Of a stretch of 32,295 nucleotides of DNA, positions 1 to 7,352 are shown piece by piece. The notes under the pieces are model-generated. The model was not told the DNA's origin and searched no databases. It saw nothing but the letters and a program-made list of their open reading frames with translations. Both the position numbers and the translations under genes were made by a program. Position 1 is the stretch's first letter, and each line of letters starts with the position of its first letter. The stretch lies in NCBI GenBank assembly GCA_003223555.1, contig QHVM01000054.1:28787-61081 (forward strand). Reading direction: 5' to 3'. This DNA comes from Acidobacteriota bacterium (lineage in GTDB: Bacteria > Acidobacteriota > Vicinamibacteria > Fen-336).

Positions 1-740
1 AGGTTGCGGCCCTGATAGAGCTCGGCCTGGTCGGGCTCGTAGTACACCATCGCGTCCATGCTGTTCGCGTCCGGCAAGGTGAAGTCCATCAGCTCCAGCT
101 CCACCGGCACCCCCCGCGTCTCGCCGTCCGCCTTCAAGGCGAGCGCGCCCTCGTAGATCCCGGGCCGCCGGCCGCGGCCGGTGTAGACCTCGATCCAGAC
201 GGCCTGGCTCCGGCGCGGCGCCACCTTCAGCGGGAAGCCTCCCCGCCCGGCCCGGGCGTTCTCGGGCACCAGCTGCACCGGCTTCCAGCCCGTGAGGTCC
301 TTCGGGGACGCCGGGCTGTCCGGCTTCCAGGCCCAGTCCGCGTGCGTGGGCTGCGTCACGTTCATGTAGTGGACCGAGAAGAGCTGGATCGGCCGTCCCA
401 CCGCGTCGGAAGGATCGGCGGCCGGCGGCGCGTAGGCGATGCGACCTTCGCCGCCGCGCCGGCGCAGCCCGGGCATCGACGCGGACAGCGCGCCGATGCC
501 CTTCGCGTCGGCCTCGACGATCACCTGGACGGCGATGACCTCGTTGCCCGCGCCGAAGAGCCGGATGGTCTTTCCGTCCCACGCCGAGTTGCGGCCCTTG
601 GCCGGATGCGCGAGGTCGTCCTGCTTCACCTTCTCGCCGTCGTTCACCGCCCAGACGGCGGCGACGCCGGCCTCGGCTCGGGCGGTCGCCAGGGCCGAGG
701 CCAGCGCGAGGGCGGCCGTGGCCGCCCTACTGGATCTCAT
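1..740 (-). CDS. Exported GH-associated (DUF4091/GH123-N-like) protein, 3' part missing
   Basis: The reading frame starts at the ATG at 740 and stays open to the left edge, giving 246 residues of a longer protein. Residues 1-24 look like a Sec signal peptide (Arg-rich start, Ala/Leu-rich core, cut near ARAEA-G). The rest matches the N-terminal beta-sandwich found ahead of glycoside-hydrolase-like TIM barrels in DUF4091/GH123-type proteins: IRLFGAGNEVIAVQVIV near 60, AVWIEVYTGRGRRPGIYEG near 186, and VELELMDFTLPD near 215. The catalytic part lies outside the window, so activity is inferred. The start overlaps the end of the upstream beta-helix gene by 14 nt, making it the last visible gene of the 13-gene minus-strand operon. 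Role: probably extracytoplasmic glycan processing. Family call moderate, gene reality strong. Confidence 0.75.
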   Translation of the reverse strand, partial: MRSSRAATAALALASALATARAEAGVAAVWAVNDGEKVKQDDLAHPAKGRNSAWDGKTIRLFGAGNEVIAVQVIVEADAKGIGALSASMPGLRRRGGEGRIAYAPPAADPSDAVGRPIQLFSVHYMNVTQPTHADWAWKPDSPASPKDLTGWKPVQLVPENARAGRGGFPLKVAPRRSQAVWIEVYTGRGRRPGIYEGALALKADGETRGVPVELELMDFTLPDANSMDAMVYYEPDQAELYQGRN

Positions 741-2172
741 AACAGCCGATGTCGGGCCGCGCCGACCGCGCGCTGCCCCGGATGTCGTCGGCCGGAGCGT
801 GGGCGGCGTCGGCGTTGTCGATGAGAGGGCTGCCCGCCGCCGCGTTGCCGTAGGTATCGGCCAGCCTCAGGAACACCTGGCGGATGGTCGTGGACCCGTC
901 GGCGAACGTGCCGGTGGCGGGGTTCCACCGGGGCGTCCCCGCCGGGGCGGGGTTCGTGAGCAGCGGGTCGGCCACGCGGCGGGCGGGGTCGTCGGTGTAG
1001 TTGATCATGTCGGTGGCGTCGGTCGGGATCGCCGCTCCTCCGTTCCAGTACAGGTTGTTGCTCAGCACGTAGGAGGCGGTCTGGCCGAAGGGCGTGTCGT
1101 CGAAGTCGTTCATGGTCCCGGTCGGATCGGCCCACACGTTGTTGTACATGAGGATGTTCTGGTTGGGGGGGTTCTGCTTCTCGTCGTTGAGGCGGAACGC
1201 GTAGGAGACCGCGGGCAGGTCGCCGCTGACCGTGTTGTTGCGGAAGGTCACGTCCTTGCACCCCTTCACGCCGAAGGGCGCCCGCATCGTGAAGGGCGAG
1301 TTGCCGAGCATCAGGTTGTTCTCGATGAGCACGCTGAACGCCTCGAAGTTCCTGGTCCCGTCCTCCCCGCACAGCACGAAGTTGTGGCCGGTCGTGCCCT
1401 CCCAGTGCAGGAACACGTTGCGGCGCACGGTGATGTTGCGGCTGCCGAGGTAGGCGTCCCGGCTGCCGTTGCTGTCCTTGATCACGATGAAGCTGCTCGT
1501 CGAGCTGTCGTTGACGCGCCCGCTGCCCTCGAAGTCGTTGAAGAACACGTTGTCCTGGACGGTGACGAACTCCTCGCTGTTGATGTCCATGTGCTCGTCG
1601 GAGCCGGTCTGGTTGTAGAACATGTTCCCCTGCACGGTGATGTTGACCGCCGAGTTGTTGATCTTGAGCAGGTCGTTGTCGAAGCTGTCGTGGATCACGT
1701 TGTTCTGGATGACGATGTCGTGCACGGCCTTGTTCCCCCCCCCGTCGATGTGGAACACGATGGGGTTGCGGGTGCCCGGCACGTGGGCGATGTCGAAGCC
1801 GTCGAAGGTGATGCCGGCGGCGGGGCTGGTGTTCCCGAAGGAGGTCACCACCTGGTCGTTGTTTCGCAGCGCGGCCTGGTACGGCACCTCGGCGCGGATC
1901 GTGCAGCCGAGCGTGCAGACCCTCTGCAAGCGCACCCGGCCGTTGTAGGTGCCGGGGCGGACCAGGATCGTGCTCCCGTCGGGGATCGCGCCCAGGGCGT
2001 GCTCGATGGTCGCCCACGGCTTCATGAGGCTGCCGTCGCCGGTGGTGTCGCTGCCGTAGGTGGCGACGTAGTACGTAGTCGATTGGCTGCGGCCGGGCGG
2101 GGGGCCCGTCAGCGCCAGGAGCCCGATCAGGGCGAAGGGCAGGACACGGGCGGGAACCGTTTTCGCGTTCAT
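727..2172 (-). CDS. Secreted right-handed parallel beta-helix protein (PL-like)
   Basis: 481 aa. The ATG at 2172 is chosen because AAGGAGGA lies just upstream and a signal peptide follows (MNAKTVPARVLPFALIGLLA, cut near GRSQS). Residues about 33-75 carry a DUF1565-type start (YYVATYGSDTTGDGS, then ILVRPGTYNG). Next come many short beta-helix coils rich in Asn turns (IVIQNNVIHDS, ITVQGNMFYNQ, VTVQDNVFFND, ITVRRNVFLHW, VLIENNLMLGN, VTFRNNTVSG). The C-terminus resembles a choice-of-anchor-Q end (GSPLIDNADA, then DIRGSARSARPDIGCYE). Polysaccharide lyases of families such as PL6 and PL9 share this fold, but I cannot assign catalytic residues, so substrate is unknown. The start is 16 nt after the stop of the next gene upstream. 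It contains a G9 coding tract at 1735-1743. Confidence 0.85.
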   Translation of the reverse strand: MNAKTVPARVLPFALIGLLALTGPPPGRSQSTTYYVATYGSDTTGDGSLMKPWATIEHALGAIPDGSTILVRPGTYNGRVRLQRVCTLGCTIRAEVPYQAALRNNDQVVTSFGNTSPAAGITFDGFDIAHVPGTRNPIVFHIDGGGNKAVHDIVIQNNVIHDSFDNDLLKINNSAVNITVQGNMFYNQTGSDEHMDINSEEFVTVQDNVFFNDFEGSGRVNDSSTSSFIVIKDSNGSRDAYLGSRNITVRRNVFLHWEGTTGHNFVLCGEDGTRNFEAFSVLIENNLMLGNSPFTMRAPFGVKGCKDVTFRNNTVSGDLPAVSYAFRLNDEKQNPPNQNILMYNNVWADPTGTMNDFDDTPFGQTASYVLSNNLYWNGGAAIPTDATDMINYTDDPARRVADPLLTNPAPAGTPRWNPATGTFADGSTTIRQVFLRLADTYGNAAAGSPLIDNADAAHAPADDIRGSARSARPDIGCYEIQ

Positions 2173-2188
2173 CGCATCCTCCTTGACG

Positions 2189-3937
2189 CTACTGCTGGTT
2201 GGCCATGGCCCACGACAACGCCGCCGACGGACGGTGCTCCCAGCCGTACTTGCGCCAGGGCGACACGCGGTAGGCGGCCAGGCCGGAGGCCGGCGCATCG
2301 GGCCGGATCCAGTAGTTCACGCCGATGTCGTAGGTGAAGTAGAGGTCGGTGGCCCGCTGGGTGAGCACGGGGTCGGGCGTGCCCAGCACGGCCGCGAAGT
2401 AGCCGGCCCACGCGGTGGCCGCTCCTACCTCGAGGGCGTGCTCCTCCATGTACTGCCGGCTGCGCATGTCGATCGTGCCGTCGTAGCGGGTGAGGTAGTC
2501 GGCATACCACAGCGGGCCGCTGTAGTTGTCGTACTGGTAGGCGGTGTCGGCGCGGGTGGCCGTCTTCTCGAAGTTGCCCATGCGCTTGATGAAGCTCGCC
2601 ACGCTGACGTCCTCGCTGACCGCGTAGGTCCGCAGCATGGCGTCCACCAGCAGGACGCTCATCCAGGGCGAGGCCAGGTAGGCCTTGCGGGTGCCCTCGC
2701 TGTGCTGCGCTCCCGTGTGGTACAGCCCGCCGTCCACGCGTGGCGACGGGATCTGTCCATCCGCCCCGTTCTGGTGCCAGATGTAGTCGCCGTAGATCGT
2801 CTGCAACCCCGCCTTGTACGCGTCGCCCAGCACCTCGTAGGCCACCACGTTCGCCAGCAGCTTGAAGGCCGCGTGACGCTCGGTCCAGAAGCCGAGGCTG
2901 GGGCTCCAGCGGCTGGGGAACGAGGCCAGGGAATTGACGACGAGGGGGATCTTCGCGCGCGGGTTGTCGTCCCCGGTCAGCCAATGGCTGTAGGCGAGGC
3001 ACTCGTTGTAGCTGTACTTCAGGTCGGTCGGGTTGAGGTCGAACCGGCCATTCGCGTCGAGGTGGTTGTCGTAGAAGTCCCCCGCCCGCACCGCTTCCCG
3101 CAGCGCCTTGAAGAAGCCGCTCCGGAAGTAGAGCACGTAGAGCGACGCGGCGCGGTCGTAGAGCCAGGGCTCGTAGTCGGTCTTGTACGGGCAGTAGTTC
3201 TTCGCCGCGACCCGGGGGTCGTCCTCGTTGACGAGGGTGAACGAGTTGTTCTTCGCCGCGTGTTGCTGCTCCTCGAAGCCCGGCCAGTGCTCCACGGCGT
3301 CCATGGCGTAGGGATCGTCGCGCGCTTCGGCGACCCCGGGGTCGAAGGCGTCCATCCGGGTCAGCTTCAGGACGCCCTCGGCGAGATGGTCGGGAGGCAG
3401 CACCGCGTACACGTCCGGCTCGTAGACGCCGTCGGCGGCCACGTAGCTGCCCGAGGTGACGAGGTGCCATGCGGTCCGCGGATTGGTGAAGCTGGGCCGG
3501 CTCTGGGTGCGGCTCGTGAGGCCCCACTCCACGGTGACCGTCTCGAAGCTGGGATAGGTCACGGCGAAGGTGTATTGGATCTGGACGCGGGCCACGCGCA
3601 CCGACTGGCCGTCCAGGGCGGGATTGGTCGTGTGGCGCCAGGGCGTGAGCTGCTCGACCCAGGCCGCGACCTCCGACCCGCTCTTGAGGACGCGGACGTT
3701 GGCCAGGCCGGCCACGGTGACCGAGCCGCGCGGGAACGGCACGCCAAGGGTGACGAGCTTCGCCACGCCGGGCGCCACGCTCTCGGTGGGGTACAGCTTG
3801 ACGACGATGCTCCCCGACGGCTGGGCGGGAGCCAGGAACGGCTCGGCCGCGAACGCCGTTCCAGAGGCGAGGAGCAGGAGACAGGAAGCGACGAGCCGGG
3901 CCCCGCGCCCGGCGGAGGGACATCGTTTCTGGGCCAT
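2189..3937 (-). CDS. Secreted protein, possible PcRGLX/YetA-like (RIFT-barrel) carbohydrate-active protein
   Basis: 582 aa. The ATG at 3937 has AAGGAG eight bases upstream and opens a signal peptide (Arg-rich start, then LVASCLLLLASGTAFA). Residues about 45-125 contain VTLGVPFPRGSVTVAGLANV, VRVLKSGSEVAAWVEQLTPW and VRVARVQIQY; this pattern resembles the N-terminal RIFT barrel of PcRGLX/YetA-type exo-rhamnogalacturonan lyases, but from memory only. The C-terminal half is rich in Trp and Tyr and alternates helical segments, as in an alpha/alpha-toroid enzyme (SGPLWYADYLTRYDGTIDM, VGAATAWAGYFAAVLG). No catalytic residues can be named. It starts 2 nt after the preceding beta-helix gene stops, so translation is probably coupled. 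It may act with the flanking beta-helix proteins on an extracellular polysaccharide. Confidence 0.8.
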   Translation of the reverse strand: MAQKRCPSAGRGARLVASCLLLLASGTAFAAEPFLAPAQPSGSIVVKLYPTESVAPGVAKLVTLGVPFPRGSVTVAGLANVRVLKSGSEVAAWVEQLTPWRHTTNPALDGQSVRVARVQIQYTFAVTYPSFETVTVEWGLTSRTQSRPSFTNPRTAWHLVTSGSYVAADGVYEPDVYAVLPPDHLAEGVLKLTRMDAFDPGVAEARDDPYAMDAVEHWPGFEEQQHAAKNNSFTLVNEDDPRVAAKNYCPYKTDYEPWLYDRAASLYVLYFRSGFFKALREAVRAGDFYDNHLDANGRFDLNPTDLKYSYNECLAYSHWLTGDDNPRAKIPLVVNSLASFPSRWSPSLGFWTERHAAFKLLANVVAYEVLGDAYKAGLQTIYGDYIWHQNGADGQIPSPRVDGGLYHTGAQHSEGTRKAYLASPWMSVLLVDAMLRTYAVSEDVSVASFIKRMGNFEKTATRADTAYQYDNYSGPLWYADYLTRYDGTIDMRSRQYMEEHALEVGAATAWAGYFAAVLGTPDPVLTQRATDLYFTYDIGVNYWIRPDAPASGLAAYRVSPWRKYGWEHRPSAALSWAMANQQ

Positions 3938-3939
3938 GT

Positions 3940-5667
3940 TCACTCTCCTTTGTGACGTGAGGGCTCGTTGCCGCGCTCGTCGGCGGAGGCGAGGGCGCCG
4001 ATGTCGGCGCGGGTCCGCCGGCGGCCGGCCAGGTCGCGGGGCGGCGTTTCCGTGGGATCGCCGCGGTCGCCGAGGAGTCGCGAGCCGGGCCGTGGACGGA
4101 AATCGGGCCGGTCCGGGTTCAGCCGCCACCAGTGCCCCTCGACGACGACCCACGGCTGCTCGCCGTAGCGCACGAACTCGGAGGCGAGCTGGGCGCGGGT
4201 CAGGCCCACCACCGAGTGGCTCCGCCCGTCGTCGTCGAGGCTGACGGCCAGGACCTTGAGGCTCTCGGCCATCGGCACCCGGCCCGTCTCCCCCCCGGCC
4301 ACGTAGGCCACCCGGCCGGCGACGTTGAAGCCGGAGTCCAGCCGGTAGACGCTGGTGTTGAAGACCTCGATCGACGGACCGGCGTCGTTGATCACCACGT
4401 TGTTGCGCGCGCGCATGCCCCAGCTCCCGTTGCGGACGTGCAGCGCGCCCCGGCCCGGGTTGGCCATGAGCACGGTGTTGTTGCGGACCACGTTGGAGTG
4501 GCAGCCCCAGAGCGGCAGGTCGTCCGGGCCCTTGACCGCGTCGGGGGCCGACGGACCGGGGACGGCGTAGGCGGCGTCGTAGGGGTTGGCATCGTCCCAC
4601 TGGGCGATGCCGTGGTTGAAGTTGCCGTAGATGAGGTTGTTCTGGACGAGCGACTCCTGCAGCGCGGCCAGGTTCAGCGAGCCGCCCCCGCCCTGGCCGT
4701 TCTCGTTGACGACGTTGTCCTCGATGATGAAGTTGATTCCCTTGCCGTCGGGGAAGTTGTTCTCGCCGAACAGCTCGGTCGCCCGCTTCAGCAAGGCGAG
4801 CGCCCAGGCCCGCGTCGGCTCCTCCTTGGGGAAGCCGCGGAGAGCGGGGTGCTTCAGCACCTCGCGGAACGAGCTGACGGGGTCGATGTTGCACTGCAGG
4901 CCGCCCGAGCGGCTGCCGAAGAAGACGTTGCGGCGGATGACGTAGTCGTCCGAGCCGTCCGACGCGTAGCCGGAGTGCTCGTCCTTCGAGAACGCGAAGA
5001 GGCTGTCCTCGATGAGCACGGTGTGGGTGTCGGTGGAGTGGAAGCCCCACTTGCGGTGGTGATGGGAGAAGTTGCGCACGAGGGCGATGTGGTGGGACAG
5101 CCGGGAGCTGCGGCCGAAGTCTCCGTCCATCATCACCCCCGCCCGGGGGCCCTGGGCCGGGCGGTCGGGAGAGTTGCTGCCCGCGATCTCGAAGCCCTCC
5201 AGGATCGCGTGGTGGGCGGAGCGGAACAGGACCATCCATTCCGGGTCGGGGCCGGCGCGGTCGATGGTGACCGCTCCCGGCACGCCGAGGGCCTTGAAGT
5301 GGACGTATCGGAGGTCGCCCGCGTCGGGCTTGTCGTCCAGCACGAAGCCGGCGTAGGCGCCGGGAGCCACCGCGACGAGGTCGCCGCCGCGGGCGGCGTC
5401 GGCCGCCTCCTGCAGGGTCGCGAGCACGCGGTCGACCCCGTACGTCCGGGCCGGGCCGGCGGGCGCCCCGTCGCGCGCGTTGAGGTCGATGGGGGCCACC
5501 CGCAGCGTCCGGGAGGGCGAGGGCGACGTGTCCACCAGCAACACGCGCGGGTAACGGTCCTGCACGCGGAAGCTGCGCCGGACCCACTCGTCGGAGTCCC
5601 GCGTCTTCACGAAGACCGGGCTCGGAAGCGGCGCGGCCAGCACGAGGCCGACCAGGGCGGGGATCAT
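3940..5667 (-). CDS. Secreted right-handed parallel beta-helix protein
   Basis: 575 aa. ATG at 5667 overlaps the symporter stop as ATGA, with GGGGAAGG upstream. The start MIPALVGLVLAAPLPSP is a short, weak signal peptide. A beta-helix N-cap motif is seen near residues 90-120 (LQEAADAARGGDLVAVAPGAYAG), followed by coils such as HAILEGFEIAGSN, HTVLIEDSLFAF, YVIRRNVFFG, INFIIEDNVVNENG, LVQNNLIYGN and NVVRNNTVLM. The His-rich stretch HHIALVRNFSHHHRKWGFHS near residues 180-199 is conspicuous and could be a metal or substrate site. The C-terminus ends in an anchor-Q-like PGSRLLGDRGDP and DLAGRRRTRADIGA. Polysaccharide lyase or glycan-binding role is inferred from fold and operon. It is a different protein from the beta-helix gene at 727-2172, not a simple duplicate. 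Confidence 0.85.
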   Translation of the reverse strand: MIPALVGLVLAAPLPSPVFVKTRDSDEWVRRSFRVQDRYPRVLLVDTSPSPSRTLRVAPIDLNARDGAPAGPARTYGVDRVLATLQEAADAARGGDLVAVAPGAYAGFVLDDKPDAGDLRYVHFKALGVPGAVTIDRAGPDPEWMVLFRSAHHAILEGFEIAGSNSPDRPAQGPRAGVMMDGDFGRSSRLSHHIALVRNFSHHHRKWGFHSTDTHTVLIEDSLFAFSKDEHSGYASDGSDDYVIRRNVFFGSRSGGLQCNIDPVSSFREVLKHPALRGFPKEEPTRAWALALLKRATELFGENNFPDGKGINFIIEDNVVNENGQGGGGSLNLAALQESLVQNNLIYGNFNHGIAQWDDANPYDAAYAVPGPSAPDAVKGPDDLPLWGCHSNVVRNNTVLMANPGRGALHVRNGSWGMRARNNVVINDAGPSIEVFNTSVYRLDSGFNVAGRVAYVAGGETGRVPMAESLKVLAVSLDDDGRSHSVVGLTRAQLASEFVRYGEQPWVVVEGHWWRLNPDRPDFRPRPGSRLLGDRGDPTETPPRDLAGRRRTRADIGALASADERGNEPSRHKGE

Positions 5668-7352
5668 GCCGCCTTCCCCTCGGCCCGGGCCGGCGCGCCG
5701 CGCACGAGCGCGAGCGCGGCCGCGATCGCGAGCGTGATCGCGGCGTACACGATCACCGTGGCGCGCTCGCCCGGCCGGGCGTAGACGACCAGGAACAGGC
5801 TGGCCAGGCCGACCCCGGCGGTCATTCGCGCCAGGAAGCGGAACACGGCCGCCGTCGGGTCGGGGACGTCGTGCAGCTCGGCGGCCACGTCCACCGGAGT
5901 GTCCAGGCGGCGGAACAGCGCCTCGCGGCGGGCGGTGGGGGCGCGGCCGGGCACCAGCGCCGAGGCCAGGAACACGCCGAACGAGGAGGGGATGATGATC
6001 GCCACGTTCTGCACCAGCGTCCACTGGGCGACGAACGCGCCGTAGCAGCCGAGCGCCAGGCCGACGGCGAACGACGCCAGGCCCGACCAGCTCGGGGTGC
6101 GCCGGACGACGAGGCCGAGGAGCGCCGGCGGGCCGTAGGCCAGCGACATGACGGTGTTGAAGGTCAGCATCACCTCGAAGATGCTCGCCCCGCGCGCGGC
6201 CATCGCGGCCGCGACCGCGGTGATCGCGGCCCCCACGCCGAAGGTGGCGATCCAGCCCACGATCAAGAGCTCCCTCTCCCCGGCCTTCCGCGCGAACAGC
6301 GTCTGGTAGATGTCCTTGGAGATGACGGCGGAGTGCATGTTGAAGAGGCCCGAGAGGCTGGACATGGTGGCGCTGAACATCGCCGCGAGCATGATGCCGA
6401 CGAGGCCGGTCGGCAGCAGCGTGAGCGCGGCCACCGCGTAGGAGGCCTCGTGGGGGTTGGCGTAGCCGGGCCACAACGCGTGCAGGTCCGGATACAGGAC
6501 CCGCATCGCGAGCGGGGGCACGAACCAGATGAAGGCCCCGACGAGGAAGAGCCCGAAACAGAGCAGGGCGACCTTCTTCGCCGAGCGCTCGTCGTCCACG
6601 CTGAAGTAGCGCTGGGCCATGGCCGCGGTGTTGTAGCCGAAGCTCACCATGACCGTCCAGGAGAGCACGTAGATCCAGCCCGGGCCGGGATGGGAGAGCG
6701 ACTTCATCTCGGGGGGCAGCGCGGCCAGCAGGCCGCCCAGACCGCCGACGCGGGCGAGCGAGGCGAAGAACATCACGAGCGTGAACGGCATGAGGATCAC
6801 GGCCTGGAGGAAGTCGGTGATGACCACCGCCCACAGCCCGCCCACGACGCAGTAGGCGAGGATCACCGCCCCGCAGCCGACGATGGTCCAGGTGAGGGGA
6901 AGGCCCGAGGTGGAGGCGACGAAGAGCCCCAGCCCGTAGAGCATGCTCGCCCCGGTGAAGAGCTGGAAGAACACCGTCGTCCATGAGAAGGCCTGCCGCG
7001 TGCTCTCGTCGAAGCGCTCCACCAGGTACTCCATCACGGTCGAGATGCGGGCCCGGCGCCAGCGCACGGCGAAGACGAAGTAGCCGAGCAGGAACGTCAC
7101 CGCGTTGCCGATGTAGAGAAGGATCGCCACCACGCCCTGCTGGTAGGCCAGGCCGGCCGCCCCGGTGAACGTCCAGGCGCTGAACCCGCTCATGAACGAG
7201 CTGAGGCCGGCCACCAGCCACGGGATCCGGTTGCCGCCCTTGAAGTAGTCGGACGCTCCGCGGTTGAAGCGCGCCGAGTAGAAGCCGATCGCGAGCATGA
7301 GGGCCATGTAGACCGCGATCACGACGTAGTCGACCGTGGAGGCGGTCTTCAC
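5664..7352 (-). CDS. Sodium:solute symporter family (SSS) transporter
   Basis: 562 aa inner-membrane protein. The GTG at 7352 forms a GTGA overlap with the upstream stop and has AAGGAG upstream. The SSS signature is clear: VDYVVIAVYMALMLAIGFYSARFN as TM1, SDYFKGGNRIPWLVAGLSSFMSGFSAWTF around the sodium/substrate site, then about a dozen further hydrophobic segments and FSATMSSLSGLFNMHSAVISKDIY (SSS TM8-like). Most relatives of this subgroup take up sugars or sugar acids with Na+; the substrate here is probably an oligosaccharide or monosaccharide released by the exported proteins next door, which is inference. It sits between the DUF5107-TPR gene and the beta-helix gene. A second, unrelated sugar-type transporter (MFS) lies in the same operon. 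Confidence 0.93.
   Translation of the reverse strand: MKTASTVDYVVIAVYMALMLAIGFYSARFNRGASDYFKGGNRIPWLVAGLSSFMSGFSAWTFTGAAGLAYQQGVVAILLYIGNAVTFLLGYFVFAVRWRRARISTVMEYLVERFDESTRQAFSWTTVFFQLFTGASMLYGLGLFVASTSGLPLTWTIVGCGAVILAYCVVGGLWAVVITDFLQAVILMPFTLVMFFASLARVGGLGGLLAALPPEMKSLSHPGPGWIYVLSWTVMVSFGYNTAAMAQRYFSVDDERSAKKVALLCFGLFLVGAFIWFVPPLAMRVLYPDLHALWPGYANPHEASYAVAALTLLPTGLVGIMLAAMFSATMSSLSGLFNMHSAVISKDIYQTLFARKAGERELLIVGWIATFGVGAAITAVAAAMAARGASIFEVMLTFNTVMSLAYGPPALLGLVVRRTPSWSGLASFAVGLALGCYGAFVAQWTLVQNVAIIIPSSFGVFLASALVPGRAPTARREALFRRLDTPVDVAAELHDVPDPTAAVFRFLARMTAGVGLASLFLVVYARPGERATVIVYAAITLAIAAALALVRGAPARAEGKAA

Noticed and set aside
439-2337. Plus-strand open frame of 632 codons over the left-end genes
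   Set aside because: Shadow of the beta-helix gene; the minus frame has a signal peptide, a ribosome-binding site and beta-helix repeats.
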